Below are positions 52,778 to 61,749 of a stretch of DNA of 64,000 nt, piece after piece. The position numbers and the translations under genes are program-made. This DNA comes from an uncultured Flavobacteriaceae bacterium (GTDB taxonomy: Bacteria; Bacteroidota; Bacteroidia; Flavobacteriales; Flavobacteriaceae). The stretch covers positions 62,001 to 126,000 of the forward strand of contig CALDYU010000025.1 in NCBI GenBank assembly GCA_937944485.1, given 5' to 3'. Each line of letters starts with the position of its first letter. Positions within the stretch are counted from its first letter, which is position 1. The notes under the pieces are model-generated. The model worked only from the letters and a program-made list of their open reading frames with translations. It made no database searches and was not told the origin of the DNA.

Positions 52778-53719
52778 ATGCAAAAGAACATTCTGATTAT
52801 CGGTGCTTGTGGACAAATAGGAACTGAGCTGACCTATACCTTAAGAGCGCAATATGGCAATGATAGCATAATCGCTAGTGACATTCGCGAAGGCAATGAA
52901 GAGCTTATGAATTCAGGACCCTTTGAACTTCTTGATGCCACAGACTATGACGCACTTGAAGAACTAATAGCCTACTACGAAATTGATGAGGTCTATCTAA
53001 TGGCAGCCATGCTCAGCGCCACTGCTGAAAAGTTTCCAATGCGCGCTTGGAATTTAAATATGAACTCCCTTTTCAATGTACTTAATTTGGCCAAAGAAAA
53101 GAAAATTTCTAAAATTTTCTGGCCTTCAAGTATTGCTGTTTTTGGCCCAAACACGCCCGCAACTGATACCCCGCAAAATACGATTATGGAACCCAGTACC
53201 GTCTATGGTATCAGTAAGCAGTCAGGAGAACGTTGGTGTGAATATTATCACAATAAATTTGGTGTTGATGTTCGCAGTATTCGATATCCAGGCCTAATAA
53301 GTTGGAAAACTATGCCAGGAGGAGGCACCACAGATTATGGCGTAGAAATATATCACAAAGCTTTAAATGAAGGTGAATATACTTGTTTTCTAAGGGCTTC
53401 TACAAAGTTACCTATGATGTATATGGACGATGCCATACGAGCTACCCTTGAGATAATGCAAAGCCCTGCTGAACAAATTAAAACACGTTCTTCTTATAAT
53501 TTAGCGGCCATGAGTTTTACACCTGCTGAAGTTGCCACCAGCATTGCCTCCCATATTGCAGGTTTTAAAATGATTTATGAACCCGATTCAAGACAAGAAA
53601 TTGCCGATTCATGGCCGAGCTCGATCGATGATTCGAAAGCATCAAAGGACTGGGGTTGGCAAGCTCAATTTGATTTAGAAAAGACTACAAAAGCGATGTT
53701 AGCTAATTTAAAAACATAA
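52778..53719 (+). CDS. L-threonine 3-dehydrogenase, SDR type
   Basis: 313 residues. Rossmann motif GACGQIGTEL at the N terminus, catalytic Tyr/Lys in TVYGISKQSGERW, and the family-specific LRYPGLISWKTMPGGGTTDY-type segment (here IRYPGLISWKTMPGGGTTDY). It oxidises L-threonine to 2-amino-3-ketobutyrate with NAD+, the first step of threonine breakdown to glycine and acetyl-CoA. This is the short-chain-dehydrogenase form found in Bacteroidota, unrelated to the zinc Tdh of E. coli. A secreted protein gene follows 3 bp later. Confidence 0.93.
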   Translation: MQKNILIIGACGQIGTELTYTLRAQYGNDSIIASDIREGNEELMNSGPFELLDATDYDALEELIAYYEIDEVYLMAAMLSATAEKFPMRAWNLNMNSLFNVLNLAKEKKISKIFWPSSIAVFGPNTPATDTPQNTIMEPSTVYGISKQSGERWCEYYHNKFGVDVRSIRYPGLISWKTMPGGGTTDYGVEIYHKALNEGEYTCFLRASTKLPMMYMDDAIRATLEIMQSPAEQIKTRSSYNLAAMSFTPAEVATSIASHIAGFKMIYEPDSRQEIADSWPSSIDDSKASKDWGWQAQFDLEKTTKAMLANLKT

Positions 53720-53722
53720 ACC

Positions 53723-54424
53723 ATGAAAATACTCATAAATATAGGGCTGTTCATTTGTATGAGCATTACGGCAAATGCACAATCACTTAATGGTGTCTAC
53801 TTTTCAGAAAAAGATAGTGTGCAACACGAACTCAAAATTCAAAATGAATATCTTGTTCATTCGGTGTATCAAAAGTCTCCGGCAAAGTTTATAAAAACCT
53901 TAGGCGGTTTTTATAAAATTGTAAATGATACGCTAGTAGTGCAATTAGAATTTAATTCTGAATATGCAAAAGATTCGATATCAGTGGCTCGCATTCCGAT
54001 TAAAGTAGATGGAAACCAGATTGTATTTACAAACAACGCAATGGTTTTTAAGCAATCGGAACAGCTAAACCAAGCATTAGATAATCTGTGGCTTTTTGGA
54101 ACCCGTGGCCCAGATACAGGACAACAACGACGGGGAGATACTTCAACTCGAAAAACATTGAAATTTTTGATAGACGGACGCTTTCAATGGATCGCCTATG
54201 ATACTAAGGGCATGCAATTTAAAGGTTCAGGTGGCGGTTCTTATACCGCAATCGATGGAAAATATACCGAGCACATCGAGTACTTTTCTAGGGACAATAC
54301 ACGGGTAGGAGCACGGTTAGTTTTTGATTATCAAACCAAAGGCAATGATTGGCATCATACAGGTAAAAATAGTAAAGGAAAACCGATGTATGAAATATGG
54401 CAACAACGCGAACCAGTAAAATAA
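53723..54424 (+). CDS. Secreted protein of unknown function
   Basis: 233 residues. The signal peptide ends at ANAQ. The N-terminal half is a small beta-rich domain. The C-terminal half, with LWLFGTRGPDTGQQRRGD, LIDGRFQWIAYDTKGMQF and GSYTAIDGKYTEHIEYF, matches a lipocalin-like family widespread as membrane-or-secreted protein in Bacteroidota. Function unknown. It directly follows tdh but is probably unrelated to threonine metabolism. Confidence 0.75.
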   Translation: MKILINIGLFICMSITANAQSLNGVYFSEKDSVQHELKIQNEYLVHSVYQKSPAKFIKTLGGFYKIVNDTLVVQLEFNSEYAKDSISVARIPIKVDGNQIVFTNNAMVFKQSEQLNQALDNLWLFGTRGPDTGQQRRGDTSTRKTLKFLIDGRFQWIAYDTKGMQFKGSGGGSYTAIDGKYTEHIEYFSRDNTRVGARLVFDYQTKGNDWHHTGKNSKGKPMYEIWQQREPVK

Positions 54425-54543
54425 GGTATTCGCGTCACTACAACTTATAGGGTTTCGAAAAACAATTCCTCAATAAACAAGACTCGTATTTCTCGTAATA
54501 ATCATCGAACTTTAAAAACGAAGTTCAAATGATTAACTAATCC

Positions 54544-54594
54544 TATAGTTATATAACTATAAAAATAGTTGTGTAACTTAAAAAATAGTTATAT
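54544..54594. promoter_or_regulatory. Three-site BlaI-type operator
   Basis: TATAGTTATATAACTATA is a perfect 18-bp dyad (54544-54561). TAGTT then recurs at 54566 and 54586, giving an exact 20-bp period. The sites cover the predicted promoter of the blaI/blaR-like pair, as expected for self-repression. Confidence 0.7.
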
Positions 54595-54599
54595 GTTTG
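54568..54599 (+). promoter_or_regulatory. Bacteroidota promoter of the BlaI/BlaR1-like pair
   Basis: -33 GTTG at 54568-54571 and -7 TATGTTTG at 54592-54599 (TAnnTTTG) with a 20-bp spacer. Start codon 28 bp further. Confidence 0.65.
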
Positions 54600-54626
54600 T
54601 CTCAAGGGAGCATGTAATTAGTTGAA

Positions 54627-54986
54627 ATGAAAAAATTAACAAATAAGGAAGAAGAAGTCTTAAAAGTGCTTTGGGCTTTAGAAAAAGCTTTCGTTAAAGA
54701 CATACAGGCAGAGTTCAAAAACAATAAACCCCATTACAACACCTTATCTACCATTGTTCGAAATTTAGAAGAAAAGAACTACGTGTCACATACTGCATAT
54801 GGTAAGACACATCAATATTATCCAATAGTTTCAAAAGAACAATATAGAAAAGGCTTCATGAGTCAAGCGATGAGTGACTACTTTAATAATTCATATAAAA
54901 ATTTAGTTTCACACTTTGCCCAAGAAGAAAAAATTACGGTAGAAGATTTAAAAGAAATTATTAAACACATAGAAAACCAAGATTAA
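54627..54986 (+). CDS. BlaI/MecI/CopY-family repressor
   Basis: 119 residues, the usual size. The winged helix-turn-helix is MKKLTNKEEEVLKVLWALE, FVKDIQAEF, NTLSTIVRNLEEKNYVSHTAYGKTHQYYPI, with the family's Y-N-T-L-x-T-(I/V) recognition helix. The dimer helix is GFMSQAMSDYFNNSYKNLV. It should bind the adjacent triple operator and be inactivated by proteolysis. Its TAA overlaps the next ATG by one base. Confidence 0.95.
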   Translation: MKKLTNKEEEVLKVLWALEKAFVKDIQAEFKNNKPHYNTLSTIVRNLEEKNYVSHTAYGKTHQYYPIVSKEQYRKGFMSQAMSDYFNNSYKNLVSHFAQEEKITVEDLKEIIKHIENQD

Positions 54987-56506
54987 TGGAAGCATTTGCT
55001 ATTTACATTCTTAAGTCAAGTGGTTTAATAGCCCTTTTCTACCTGTGTTATCGCGTGCTTCTCGAAGAAGAAACTTTTTTTCAAGCTAATCGACATTTTT
55101 TAATCGCGGGTATACTTATATCATTTGTATTGCCCTATTATAATTTGACCAAAACAATTCTTATCGACACTGTTGCAATTTCGCAATCGGATATTGAAAA
55201 TAATATTGCACCTGTTATTTCATCTGTTGAGGCTCCTTTTGATTGGTGGCAATTAGTGGTTTTCGTTTACAGTATAGGTTTTCTTTTTTTCTTAGGTAGA
55301 TTGGTTGTGCAACTGCTATCGCTACGAAAACTGATAATCAATGGAAAACAACATAAAAGAAATGGTTTCACTATAATAGAAACTCATTTTCATACAAGTC
55401 CATTTTCTTTTTTCAATTATATCGTTTATAACCCGATATTACATGAAGACACTAGTTTAGAAACAATAATAGCGCATGAAAAAGTACATGCTAAACAGAA
55501 ACACTCAGCTGATGTGTTGATTTTACATCTACTGTGTATTGTTCAATGGTTTAACCCGTTCGCCTGGCGGTATAAAAAAACTACAGCGCAAAACCTCGAA
55601 TACATTGCCGATGCTGTACTCACTCAAAATGCTTCATCTAAGAAAGATTATCAATATCTCTTGCTAAATCAATCTGTGAATCAGCAACAGCCATTAACCA
55701 TCATCAATCCATTTTTTAATTCATTAATCAAAAAACGAATCATTATGATCAATCAAAAAAAGTCAAGTCCATTTAAAACAATTAAGTATGCCCTAGTATT
55801 GCCGTTTTTAGCAATTTTTCTAGTACTATTTAATACAAAAACGATTGCACAGGCTGTCACAAAGCCCGAAACCGATATTAAAGTAACTGCCTTTTCTATA
55901 ACAGTAAATAAAAATAGTACTAGCGTAGAACTAAAACACGCTGAAGATTGGGTAAAAAAAGATTTCAATATTGATTTGCGTTTTTACGGAATAAAACGAA
56001 ATAAAAACCATGAAATTATTAGTCTTAAGTCTGATTTTAAGGATTCTTTAGGTAACAGCGGTACATGGAAATCTAAGTCTTCACTACCCATTAAGCCATT
56101 TCGTTTTCATTTCGAATATAATGCTAATGATGAACTCCAAACAATTGGCTATGAAGGCGTAAATGAAGATAATTCCAAAACAATCAATTCAAATTTTGAA
56201 GTTACTGGTTTATCTTATAAAGATTCTGATGCAAATACAGATCTTTCGATAAAAATTAGTGCCCTTGATATAAGTGGTGACAAAGCAGATGAATATATTA
56301 ATATCTCTAGCTTTTCCGATTTAGTCAGTAAAAAACCTATTGTAATTATTGACGGTGTGAATAAAGGCTACGATTATAAAGCCATTAAAGTTAAATATTC
56401 AGAACTAGACGAAATGAGTATTCAAGAAGCAAGTGCTAAAACTTCAGAAAAATATGGTGAGATTGCCAAAAATGGAGTTATAGAAATTAAAACAAAAAAG
56501 AAATAA
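54986..56506 (+). CDS. BlaR1-family M56 membrane metallopeptidase
   Basis: 506 residues. Four membrane helices in the first 300 residues surround the zinc motif H164-E-K-V-H168 (IIAHEKVHAKQKHSADV). The last membrane helix is near residue 270 (IKYALVLPFLAIFLVLF). The sensor is not a penicillin-binding domain. Instead about 220 residues of periplasmic beta-rich sequence end in SEKYGEIAKNGVIEIKTKK, which looks like the plug motif of TonB-dependent receptors (YGARAANGVIIVTTKRG in this window's SusC). So signals other than beta-lactams are probable. Confidence 0.9.
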   Translation: MEAFAIYILKSSGLIALFYLCYRVLLEEETFFQANRHFLIAGILISFVLPYYNLTKTILIDTVAISQSDIENNIAPVISSVEAPFDWWQLVVFVYSIGFLFFLGRLVVQLLSLRKLIINGKQHKRNGFTIIETHFHTSPFSFFNYIVYNPILHEDTSLETIIAHEKVHAKQKHSADVLILHLLCIVQWFNPFAWRYKKTTAQNLEYIADAVLTQNASSKKDYQYLLLNQSVNQQQPLTIINPFFNSLIKKRIIMINQKKSSPFKTIKYALVLPFLAIFLVLFNTKTIAQAVTKPETDIKVTAFSITVNKNSTSVELKHAEDWVKKDFNIDLRFYGIKRNKNHEIISLKSDFKDSLGNSGTWKSKSSLPIKPFRFHFEYNANDELQTIGYEGVNEDNSKTINSNFEVTGLSYKDSDANTDLSIKISALDISGDKADEYINISSFSDLVSKKPIVIIDGVNKGYDYKAIKVKYSELDEMSIQEASAKTSEKYGEIAKNGVIEIKTKKK

Positions 56507-56508
56507 AA

Positions 56509-57087
56509 TCAGTCCATCACTTCAACCACCATCTCTACTTCTACGGCCATATTACCTGGCAGCGAACCCATACCAACGGCTGCACGTGCATGTTTGCCGT
56601 TTTCGCCAAATACTTGAACCATGAGATCAGAGTAGCCATTAATTACTTTGGAGTGATCTTTGAAGTCAGGCGTGGCGTTGACCATGCCTTTTACTTTGAC
56701 AATTCTCTTAACTTTATTCAAAGTACCTAACTCCGCTTTCAACACAGCCAATTGATTGATCGCCGCCCAACGCGCTGCCTCATAACCTTCTTCAATAGTT
56801 AAATCAGCTCCTAATTTTCCAACAACATTCTTTCCATCTGCTTTTTTAGGGCCTTTGCCTGCTAAAAAAAGTAGATTTCCTGAGCGAACAGCATGCACAT
56901 AACTCGCAACAGGGGTGCCTGGAGTATTTAATTCAATTCCGAGTTCGAGAAGTTTTTCTTCTGGTTTATAATTTGGGTCAATTTTGGTGATTGGCGTTGT
57001 GGCCTTTTGACTTTCCAGTTGCTTGTCATTTCCAGTATTACAAGCCGTACTTACAATCAGTAAACACGTAAATAATATTCGAATCAT
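56509..57087 (-). CDS. RidA-family (YjgF/UK114) lipoprotein
   Basis: 192 residues. A lipoprotein signal, IRILFTCLLIVSTAC (Cys16), is unusual for RidA, normally a cytosolic imine deaminase. After a linker the RidA domain runs from KLLELGIELNTPG: YVHAVRSGNLLFLAGKGPK, the helix EGYEAARWAAINQLAVLKAELG, and RAAVGMGSLPGNMAVEVEMVV, which keeps the catalytic Arg (HARAAVG). It is the gene after the PVC-type protein on the same strand (14-bp gap) and may handle enamine/imine products in the periplasm (inference). Confidence 0.9.
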   Translation of the reverse strand: MIRILFTCLLIVSTACNTGNDKQLESQKATTPITKIDPNYKPEEKLLELGIELNTPGTPVASYVHAVRSGNLLFLAGKGPKKADGKNVVGKLGADLTIEEGYEAARWAAINQLAVLKAELGTLNKVKRIVKVKGMVNATPDFKDHSKVINGYSDLMVQVFGENGKHARAAVGMGSLPGNMAVEVEMVVEVMD

Positions 57088-57101
57088 AGTTCTAGTTTTT
57101 A

Positions 57102-60100
57102 TTAATTCATAGGATGTTGTTCAAGCAATTCTTCTGGCGAATAAAAACCTTCTTTGTCAGAAATCATTTCACGAACTTCTTTCACTTTTTCTGGTGTAAT
57201 GGGCGCAGCACGATTTCCAAAAGAATTACGTACATAGGTTAATACCGAAGCAACTTCTTTATCACTTAACATTCCTCCAAACGGAGTCATGGGCACCTGC
57301 CCCGGATAGGTTTTTCCATGTAATTTTAGTGGCCCCATCATACCTTTAAGTGTTAATTTAATAAGTCGTTCTTCATTGCCCACTACCCATTTCGTATTAG
57401 TGAGCGGTGGAAATTGTGAGGCACTCAAACCGTTACCATCAGGTTGATGACAGGTAACACAAAAACCTTCTCTATGATATACCTTTTCTCCTTGAACAAA
57501 AAGTGCTTTTGATGCTCCTTCTAGATCTGTCTTTGCGGTCTCATTAGCAGTTTCTCCATAATTATGCCCATTTATATGCGCCAAAGCAGCCTCGTACGGC
57601 TTCTGCATCCATTCATCTAAGGGGAGTTTCTCGACTGCTTCCATAATAGGAATTGCATCTTCTTTATCTAACCAAGATGCGGCAACGAAGGCTTCTAATC
57701 GTACTCTCTTATTCGGGTCTTTTGCAGCATCAAGTAATAAATCCTTTTGATTCGTAACTTGATGCCCTACATAACGCAGCACTTTTACAGCAGCCGCTCT
57801 TGCCCTAAAATCTTTAGCCTTTAACAAGGTACGCAGTAGTTCTTCATCAATAGTATTCAAACCCCAACTTACCCATAACCCCTCTAACAACTGATGTTCG
57901 TACCTCGAATCATTTTTATCTAAATTGGCAACCCATTGTTTCAATTTTGCAACAACTTGATTCGTATTTCTAGCTCGCAATTCACGCCTAGTACGATATC
58001 TGGTTCTATATTCTGGTAATTTCAAATTCTCTAGCAATTCATCAATAGTCGCATCTACGATTTTTGCTGGTTTCACCAAGGGTCTCGACGGATATGTAAT
58101 GCGATAAATACGACCGTGCGCATGATCTCGCAAAGGATCACGAGCATTGTGTTGCATGTGCCCTACCAATACATTGTGCCAATCAACGAGGTACAGCGAC
58201 CCATCAGGAGCGATTTCCATATCAACAGGTCGAAACTTGGTGTCGGTGGAAACGAGTAAATCTTGTCGATGTTGGCTTAAATAGCCTGCCGAATTTGGAT
58301 CATCAATAACAGTATGCTGCTTTGTTCCTAAAAAACCAATGGTATTATTAATCAAAATATCGCCTTGTACTTCATCAGGAAAATGGCGACTAGAAATAAA
58401 CTCCAAGCCCGAGGTGGGTCTAACCCGATGCGCATCTTCAATCAAGTTTTTAGGAAGCGGAGAAGCTTTACCATACCTTGGTTGTATAGTGCCAGGCATC
58501 ATCCAAGTCATATCGGGCCCTGATGTATGAGCAAAGAAATTTTGTCCCCATTCATCAAAAGCAATACCCCAGGGGTTGGGTATCGGAAGCTGCGCGGTGC
58601 GTTCTAAATGATGTCGCTGCGGACTGTAGCGATAAAAACCTCCGTTGGTGGCTCGAACGGGCCCATAAGCGGTTTCAACATTCGTGTGAAGAAAAACACC
58701 TTCTCCCATATATATAGCACCCGACGGATCCGCAACAAATGCACCAGCCGTATGATGTGTATCATGATCATCAAAACCACTCAGAATAATTTCTGTATCA
58801 TCCGCAATATCATCACCATCGGTATCCTTTAGTAAAACCAAATTAGTCCCTTGTGACACATAAACCCCTTCTGGCGCAAATTCAAATCCGATCGTTAAAT
58901 GCAAATTGTCAACAAAGGTTGTCTGTTTGTCCGCCTTTCCATCATTATTAGTGTCTTCAAGGATAATTAATTTGTCATTCGGTTTATGATCTCCAGGTTT
59001 ATAATGGGGATAGGTAGGCATGACTCCAACCCACAATCTTCCCTTATTATCAAAAGACATTTGAACGGGATTGGCCAAATCGGGAAACTCTTTTTCGGAG
59101 GCGAATAGCTCAATTTTATATCCGTCGGCTACTTTGATACGATTAACAGCTTCTTGCCCATAGAGATAGCCTTCTGCGGCGTCACCTTGACCCACATTAT
59201 AATTTGTTTTTACCGGTGGAAGGGCAATTGTTTGAGCATCAGCAATTTTAAGGTTCAGGATCTCGCCTTTCGCAGCTCTCCAAATAGCTGTATCACGAAT
59301 TTGAGTCATTTGGCGAATTTTCTCTTTTTCAAAAGGATAATTATCCGGACCAAAGGGATCATACCTTCTCCCCCATGCATGCACCCCATTCGGAAGCTTA
59401 ATATCATTATGCCAAAACCAATTTTTTTCCATAACAGCTTCATGAACCAACTGCTGATTTTCCGTCACTCTTGTCTTTGTATGACCAAAAACAGCATCTG
59501 CTAAAAACTGACTGAATTTTTGGTACCCAAAATCATTCAATTGAAAACCATCTGCGGTCAAAGATGCATTTTCGTTGGCATACCATTTTTCTGAAACTGC
59601 AAAAGCATTTACAAAAATTACACTGTCCTTCTCCGCCACTTGTTTCATGGCTTCGGTATACATTGCTAAATTTTGATTTTCCTTTTTCCCATTTGGCAAA
59701 TCCATTGCAGCAGATAAATCTTCAAAAGCAATTGGCGAAATCAAGGCTAATTGAGGTGGCTTAGCACTATTATATTTTTGTGATTTAGTATGTTGAATAA
59801 AAGCTTGTAATTCTGATTTGAAATTTTGTATTCCTGCCTCACCTTCAAAAGATTCATTATAACCAAAAAAAGCAAGAATTACATCAGCTTTTAAATTGGT
59901 AAGCCATTCATCTTCGGTGGGAAAATGTCCAACACTTCCTGAGGGATTGCCCAGCACGGTCTGAAAATCTTCCGCTCCTGGAAATGCCCAAGGAGTATTT
60001 CTTGAAGAATGCGGCCTGAAACCCGGAGTATTCCCAGGATCTGCCATGTTTCTAATAAACAAATTACTATCAGGATACCGCAGGTGCATTTCTGTTTCAT

Positions 60101-60272
60101 AATGCCCAAAGTTTAGCATTCGAGAGCCCAAATTGTTTCCTAGTAAGACTATGCGCATGTCTTTAGAAACCTCAATAGTCCGACCTCCCTTCTTTTGACA
60201 ACTAAAAAAACAACAGGCCAACCCCAGCACTATACATATACCAATAAACCGAGTTTTTCCATCCTGTATCAT
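57102..60272 (-). CDS. PVC-type fusion: SGNH/GDSL-like domain, sugar-dehydrogenase-like propeller, HEAT-like repeats, cytochrome c
   Basis: 1056 residues. The N terminus has a lipoprotein-like signal (CIVLGLACCFFSC). Residues about 35-270 are SGNH/GDSL-like (VLLGNNLGSRM, FFGYNES, NDFGYQKFSQFL). Then a six-bladed soluble-dehydrogenase-type propeller (VADGYKIELFASEKEF, MSFDNKGRLWVG, VDWHNVLVGHMQHNARDP), HEAT-like helices about residues 740-900, and a monohaem cytochrome c with Cys938-Val-Thr-Cys941-His942 and a distal Met region near KGMMGPL. This is the membrane-bound dehydrogenase type described from Planctomycetes/Verrucomicrobia and Bacteroidota. It probably oxidises a sugar or polyol in the periplasm. 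Confidence 0.9.
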   Translation of the reverse strand: MIQDGKTRFIGICIVLGLACCFFSCQKKGGRTIEVSKDMRIVLLGNNLGSRMLNFGHYETEMHLRYPDSNLFIRNMADPGNTPGFRPHSSRNTPWAFPGAEDFQTVLGNPSGSVGHFPTEDEWLTNLKADVILAFFGYNESFEGEAGIQNFKSELQAFIQHTKSQKYNSAKPPQLALISPIAFEDLSAAMDLPNGKKENQNLAMYTEAMKQVAEKDSVIFVNAFAVSEKWYANENASLTADGFQLNDFGYQKFSQFLADAVFGHTKTRVTENQQLVHEAVMEKNWFWHNDIKLPNGVHAWGRRYDPFGPDNYPFEKEKIRQMTQIRDTAIWRAAKGEILNLKIADAQTIALPPVKTNYNVGQGDAAEGYLYGQEAVNRIKVADGYKIELFASEKEFPDLANPVQMSFDNKGRLWVGVMPTYPHYKPGDHKPNDKLIILEDTNNDGKADKQTTFVDNLHLTIGFEFAPEGVYVSQGTNLVLLKDTDGDDIADDTEIILSGFDDHDTHHTAGAFVADPSGAIYMGEGVFLHTNVETAYGPVRATNGGFYRYSPQRHHLERTAQLPIPNPWGIAFDEWGQNFFAHTSGPDMTWMMPGTIQPRYGKASPLPKNLIEDAHRVRPTSGLEFISSRHFPDEVQGDILINNTIGFLGTKQHTVIDDPNSAGYLSQHRQDLLVSTDTKFRPVDMEIAPDGSLYLVDWHNVLVGHMQHNARDPLRDHAHGRIYRITYPSRPLVKPAKIVDATIDELLENLKLPEYRTRYRTRRELRARNTNQVVAKLKQWVANLDKNDSRYEHQLLEGLWVSWGLNTIDEELLRTLLKAKDFRARAAAVKVLRYVGHQVTNQKDLLLDAAKDPNKRVRLEAFVAASWLDKEDAIPIMEAVEKLPLDEWMQKPYEAALAHINGHNYGETANETAKTDLEGASKALFVQGEKVYHREGFCVTCHQPDGNGLSASQFPPLTNTKWVVGNEERLIKLTLKGMMGPLKLHGKTYPGQVPMTPFGGMLSDKEVASVLTYVRNSFGNRAAPITPEKVKEVREMISDKEGFYSPEELLEQHPMN

Positions 60273-60485
60273 GCCTTTTCATTTTTTGGAGATTTCCCTT
60301 CAATCCCTTCTAAAGTAATTAAAAAATCAACAATTCTATTCATAAAGAAGAAGTGATTTCATAAAGTTTATAATAATTTTTAAATCAATCTTTAATACTA
60401 CAGCGAAATAATTATGATACTAACGAAAAAGTGCTTAAACTTATAGGCTAAACTCATAACAAACCCTCGTAAAACCAAAAAAATT

Positions 60486-61655
60486 ATGGAAGGAATAAAT
60501 AAAACAAGGTTGTTTTCAGCTTCTTGTATGGCACTATTAGTTACCGCAATGACATTCGCTATTCGAGCGCGTTTAGAAAGTGTATTTGGCCCTGAGGGCG
60601 TTGGTCTAACACTTGAACAAATTGGTTGGGCTTTTACACCCGCATTTTGGGGATTTACCATTGCAATGATTGTTGGTGGTCCGCTAGTAGACTCATTAGG
60701 AATAAAAAAAATTACGTGGATTGCTTTTATTACGCACGCCATTGGAATAGTAGCAACAATTTTAGCAAAAGACCAAACTTCATTATTTATTGCCACCCTA
60801 TTTGTGGGCATCGGTAATGGTATGGTAGAAGCTGCATTAAACCCGATGGTTGCTTCTATGTACACAGAAAATAAAACAAAAATGTTGAATAGGTTTCATG
60901 TTTGGTTCCCTGGAGGAATTGCCATTGGCGGAATTTTAGGATGGTTGGTAATGGATGTAATGGGACTGGGATGGCAAGTAATGGTTGCATTACTATTTAT
61001 ACCGCTTGTAATCTATGGTTTTATGTTTTGGGGACAAAAATTTCCTGTTACCGAACGTGTTCAAATGGGGGTTAGTACGAACAAAATGTTTGCGAGTATA
61101 GGCAAACCTTTATTTATTTTCATGGTGCTTTGTATGATGCTTACTGCTGCTTCGGAATTAGGAACTACGCAACGTATTGAATCTTTACTGCAAGAATCGG
61201 GTACAGTACCCTTACTGGTATTGGTATTTATTAACGGAATAATGGCTCTAGGAAGAGCTTTTGCAGGTCAAGTAATTCATAAATTGCAACCCGCGGGAAT
61301 GCTTTTATTCTCTGCCATATTTACTTTCCTGGGTCTTTGGCTATTAACCATAACTAGTGGTGCAATGATTTTCGCAGCTGCTGCCGTTTTTGCCGTAGGA
61401 GTCACTTTTTTCTGGCCAACAATGCTGGGGTTTGTCGCGGAATATTTACCGCAAACAGGGGCTTTAGGTCTTTCGATTATGGGCGGTGCGGGCATGTTAT
61501 CTGTATCTTTAGTACTTCCCATTATGGGTAATTTAATGGATAATGCTGGACCAATGGAAGCCTTGAGAACAATGTCAATTCTTCCCGCCATATTGATTGC
61601 AGCATTTGCAGGACTGTATATTTATATGAAAAAGCGAAAAACACCTACTACTTAA
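60486..61655 (+). CDS. MFS transporter, sugar type
   Basis: 389 residues with 12 membrane helices. MTFAIRARLESVFG and IGWAFTPAFWGFTIAMIVGGPLVD resemble the first helices of FucP/sugar-type MFS carriers; FVGIGNGMVEAALNPMVASMY carries a family-typical NPM motif. It moves a small solute, probably a sugar, across the inner membrane. Divergent from the PVC-type gene over a 213-bp gap in which I see no gene, and followed by a terminator. Likely belongs to the same metabolic cluster as the ThuA-like gene. Confidence 0.9.
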   Translation: MEGINKTRLFSASCMALLVTAMTFAIRARLESVFGPEGVGLTLEQIGWAFTPAFWGFTIAMIVGGPLVDSLGIKKITWIAFITHAIGIVATILAKDQTSLFIATLFVGIGNGMVEAALNPMVASMYTENKTKMLNRFHVWFPGGIAIGGILGWLVMDVMGLGWQVMVALLFIPLVIYGFMFWGQKFPVTERVQMGVSTNKMFASIGKPLFIFMVLCMMLTAASELGTTQRIESLLQESGTVPLLVLVFINGIMALGRAFAGQVIHKLQPAGMLLFSAIFTFLGLWLLTITSGAMIFAAAAVFAVGVTFFWPTMLGFVAEYLPQTGALGLSIMGGAGMLSVSLVLPIMGNLMDNAGPMEALRTMSILPAILIAAFAGLYIYMKKRKTPTT

Positions 61656-61692
61656 GAAATAAACCGTTTACAAAAATTATTCCCTTATAAAT

Positions 61693-61719
61693 CCCCTATT
61701 AGGACATACTAACTAGGGG
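61693..61719 (+). terminator. Terminator after the MFS gene
   Basis: CCCCTA (61693-61698) pairs with TAGGGG (61714-61719), followed by G and TTTTT. The loop is long (15 bases). Confidence 0.6.
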
Positions 61720-61749
61720 GTTTTTAATAGCCCGTCAAATTTGCAACTG

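Noticed and set aside
59154..59504. 116-codon plus-strand frame inside the PVC-type gene
   Set aside because: Antisense shadow of the SGNH-to-dehydrogenase part; Cys/Phe/Ile-rich with no recognisable domain.
60398..60865. 155-codon minus-strand frame over the MFS start
   Set aside because: It is antisense to the first membrane helices of the transporter; its hydrophobic content mirrors them. No motif.
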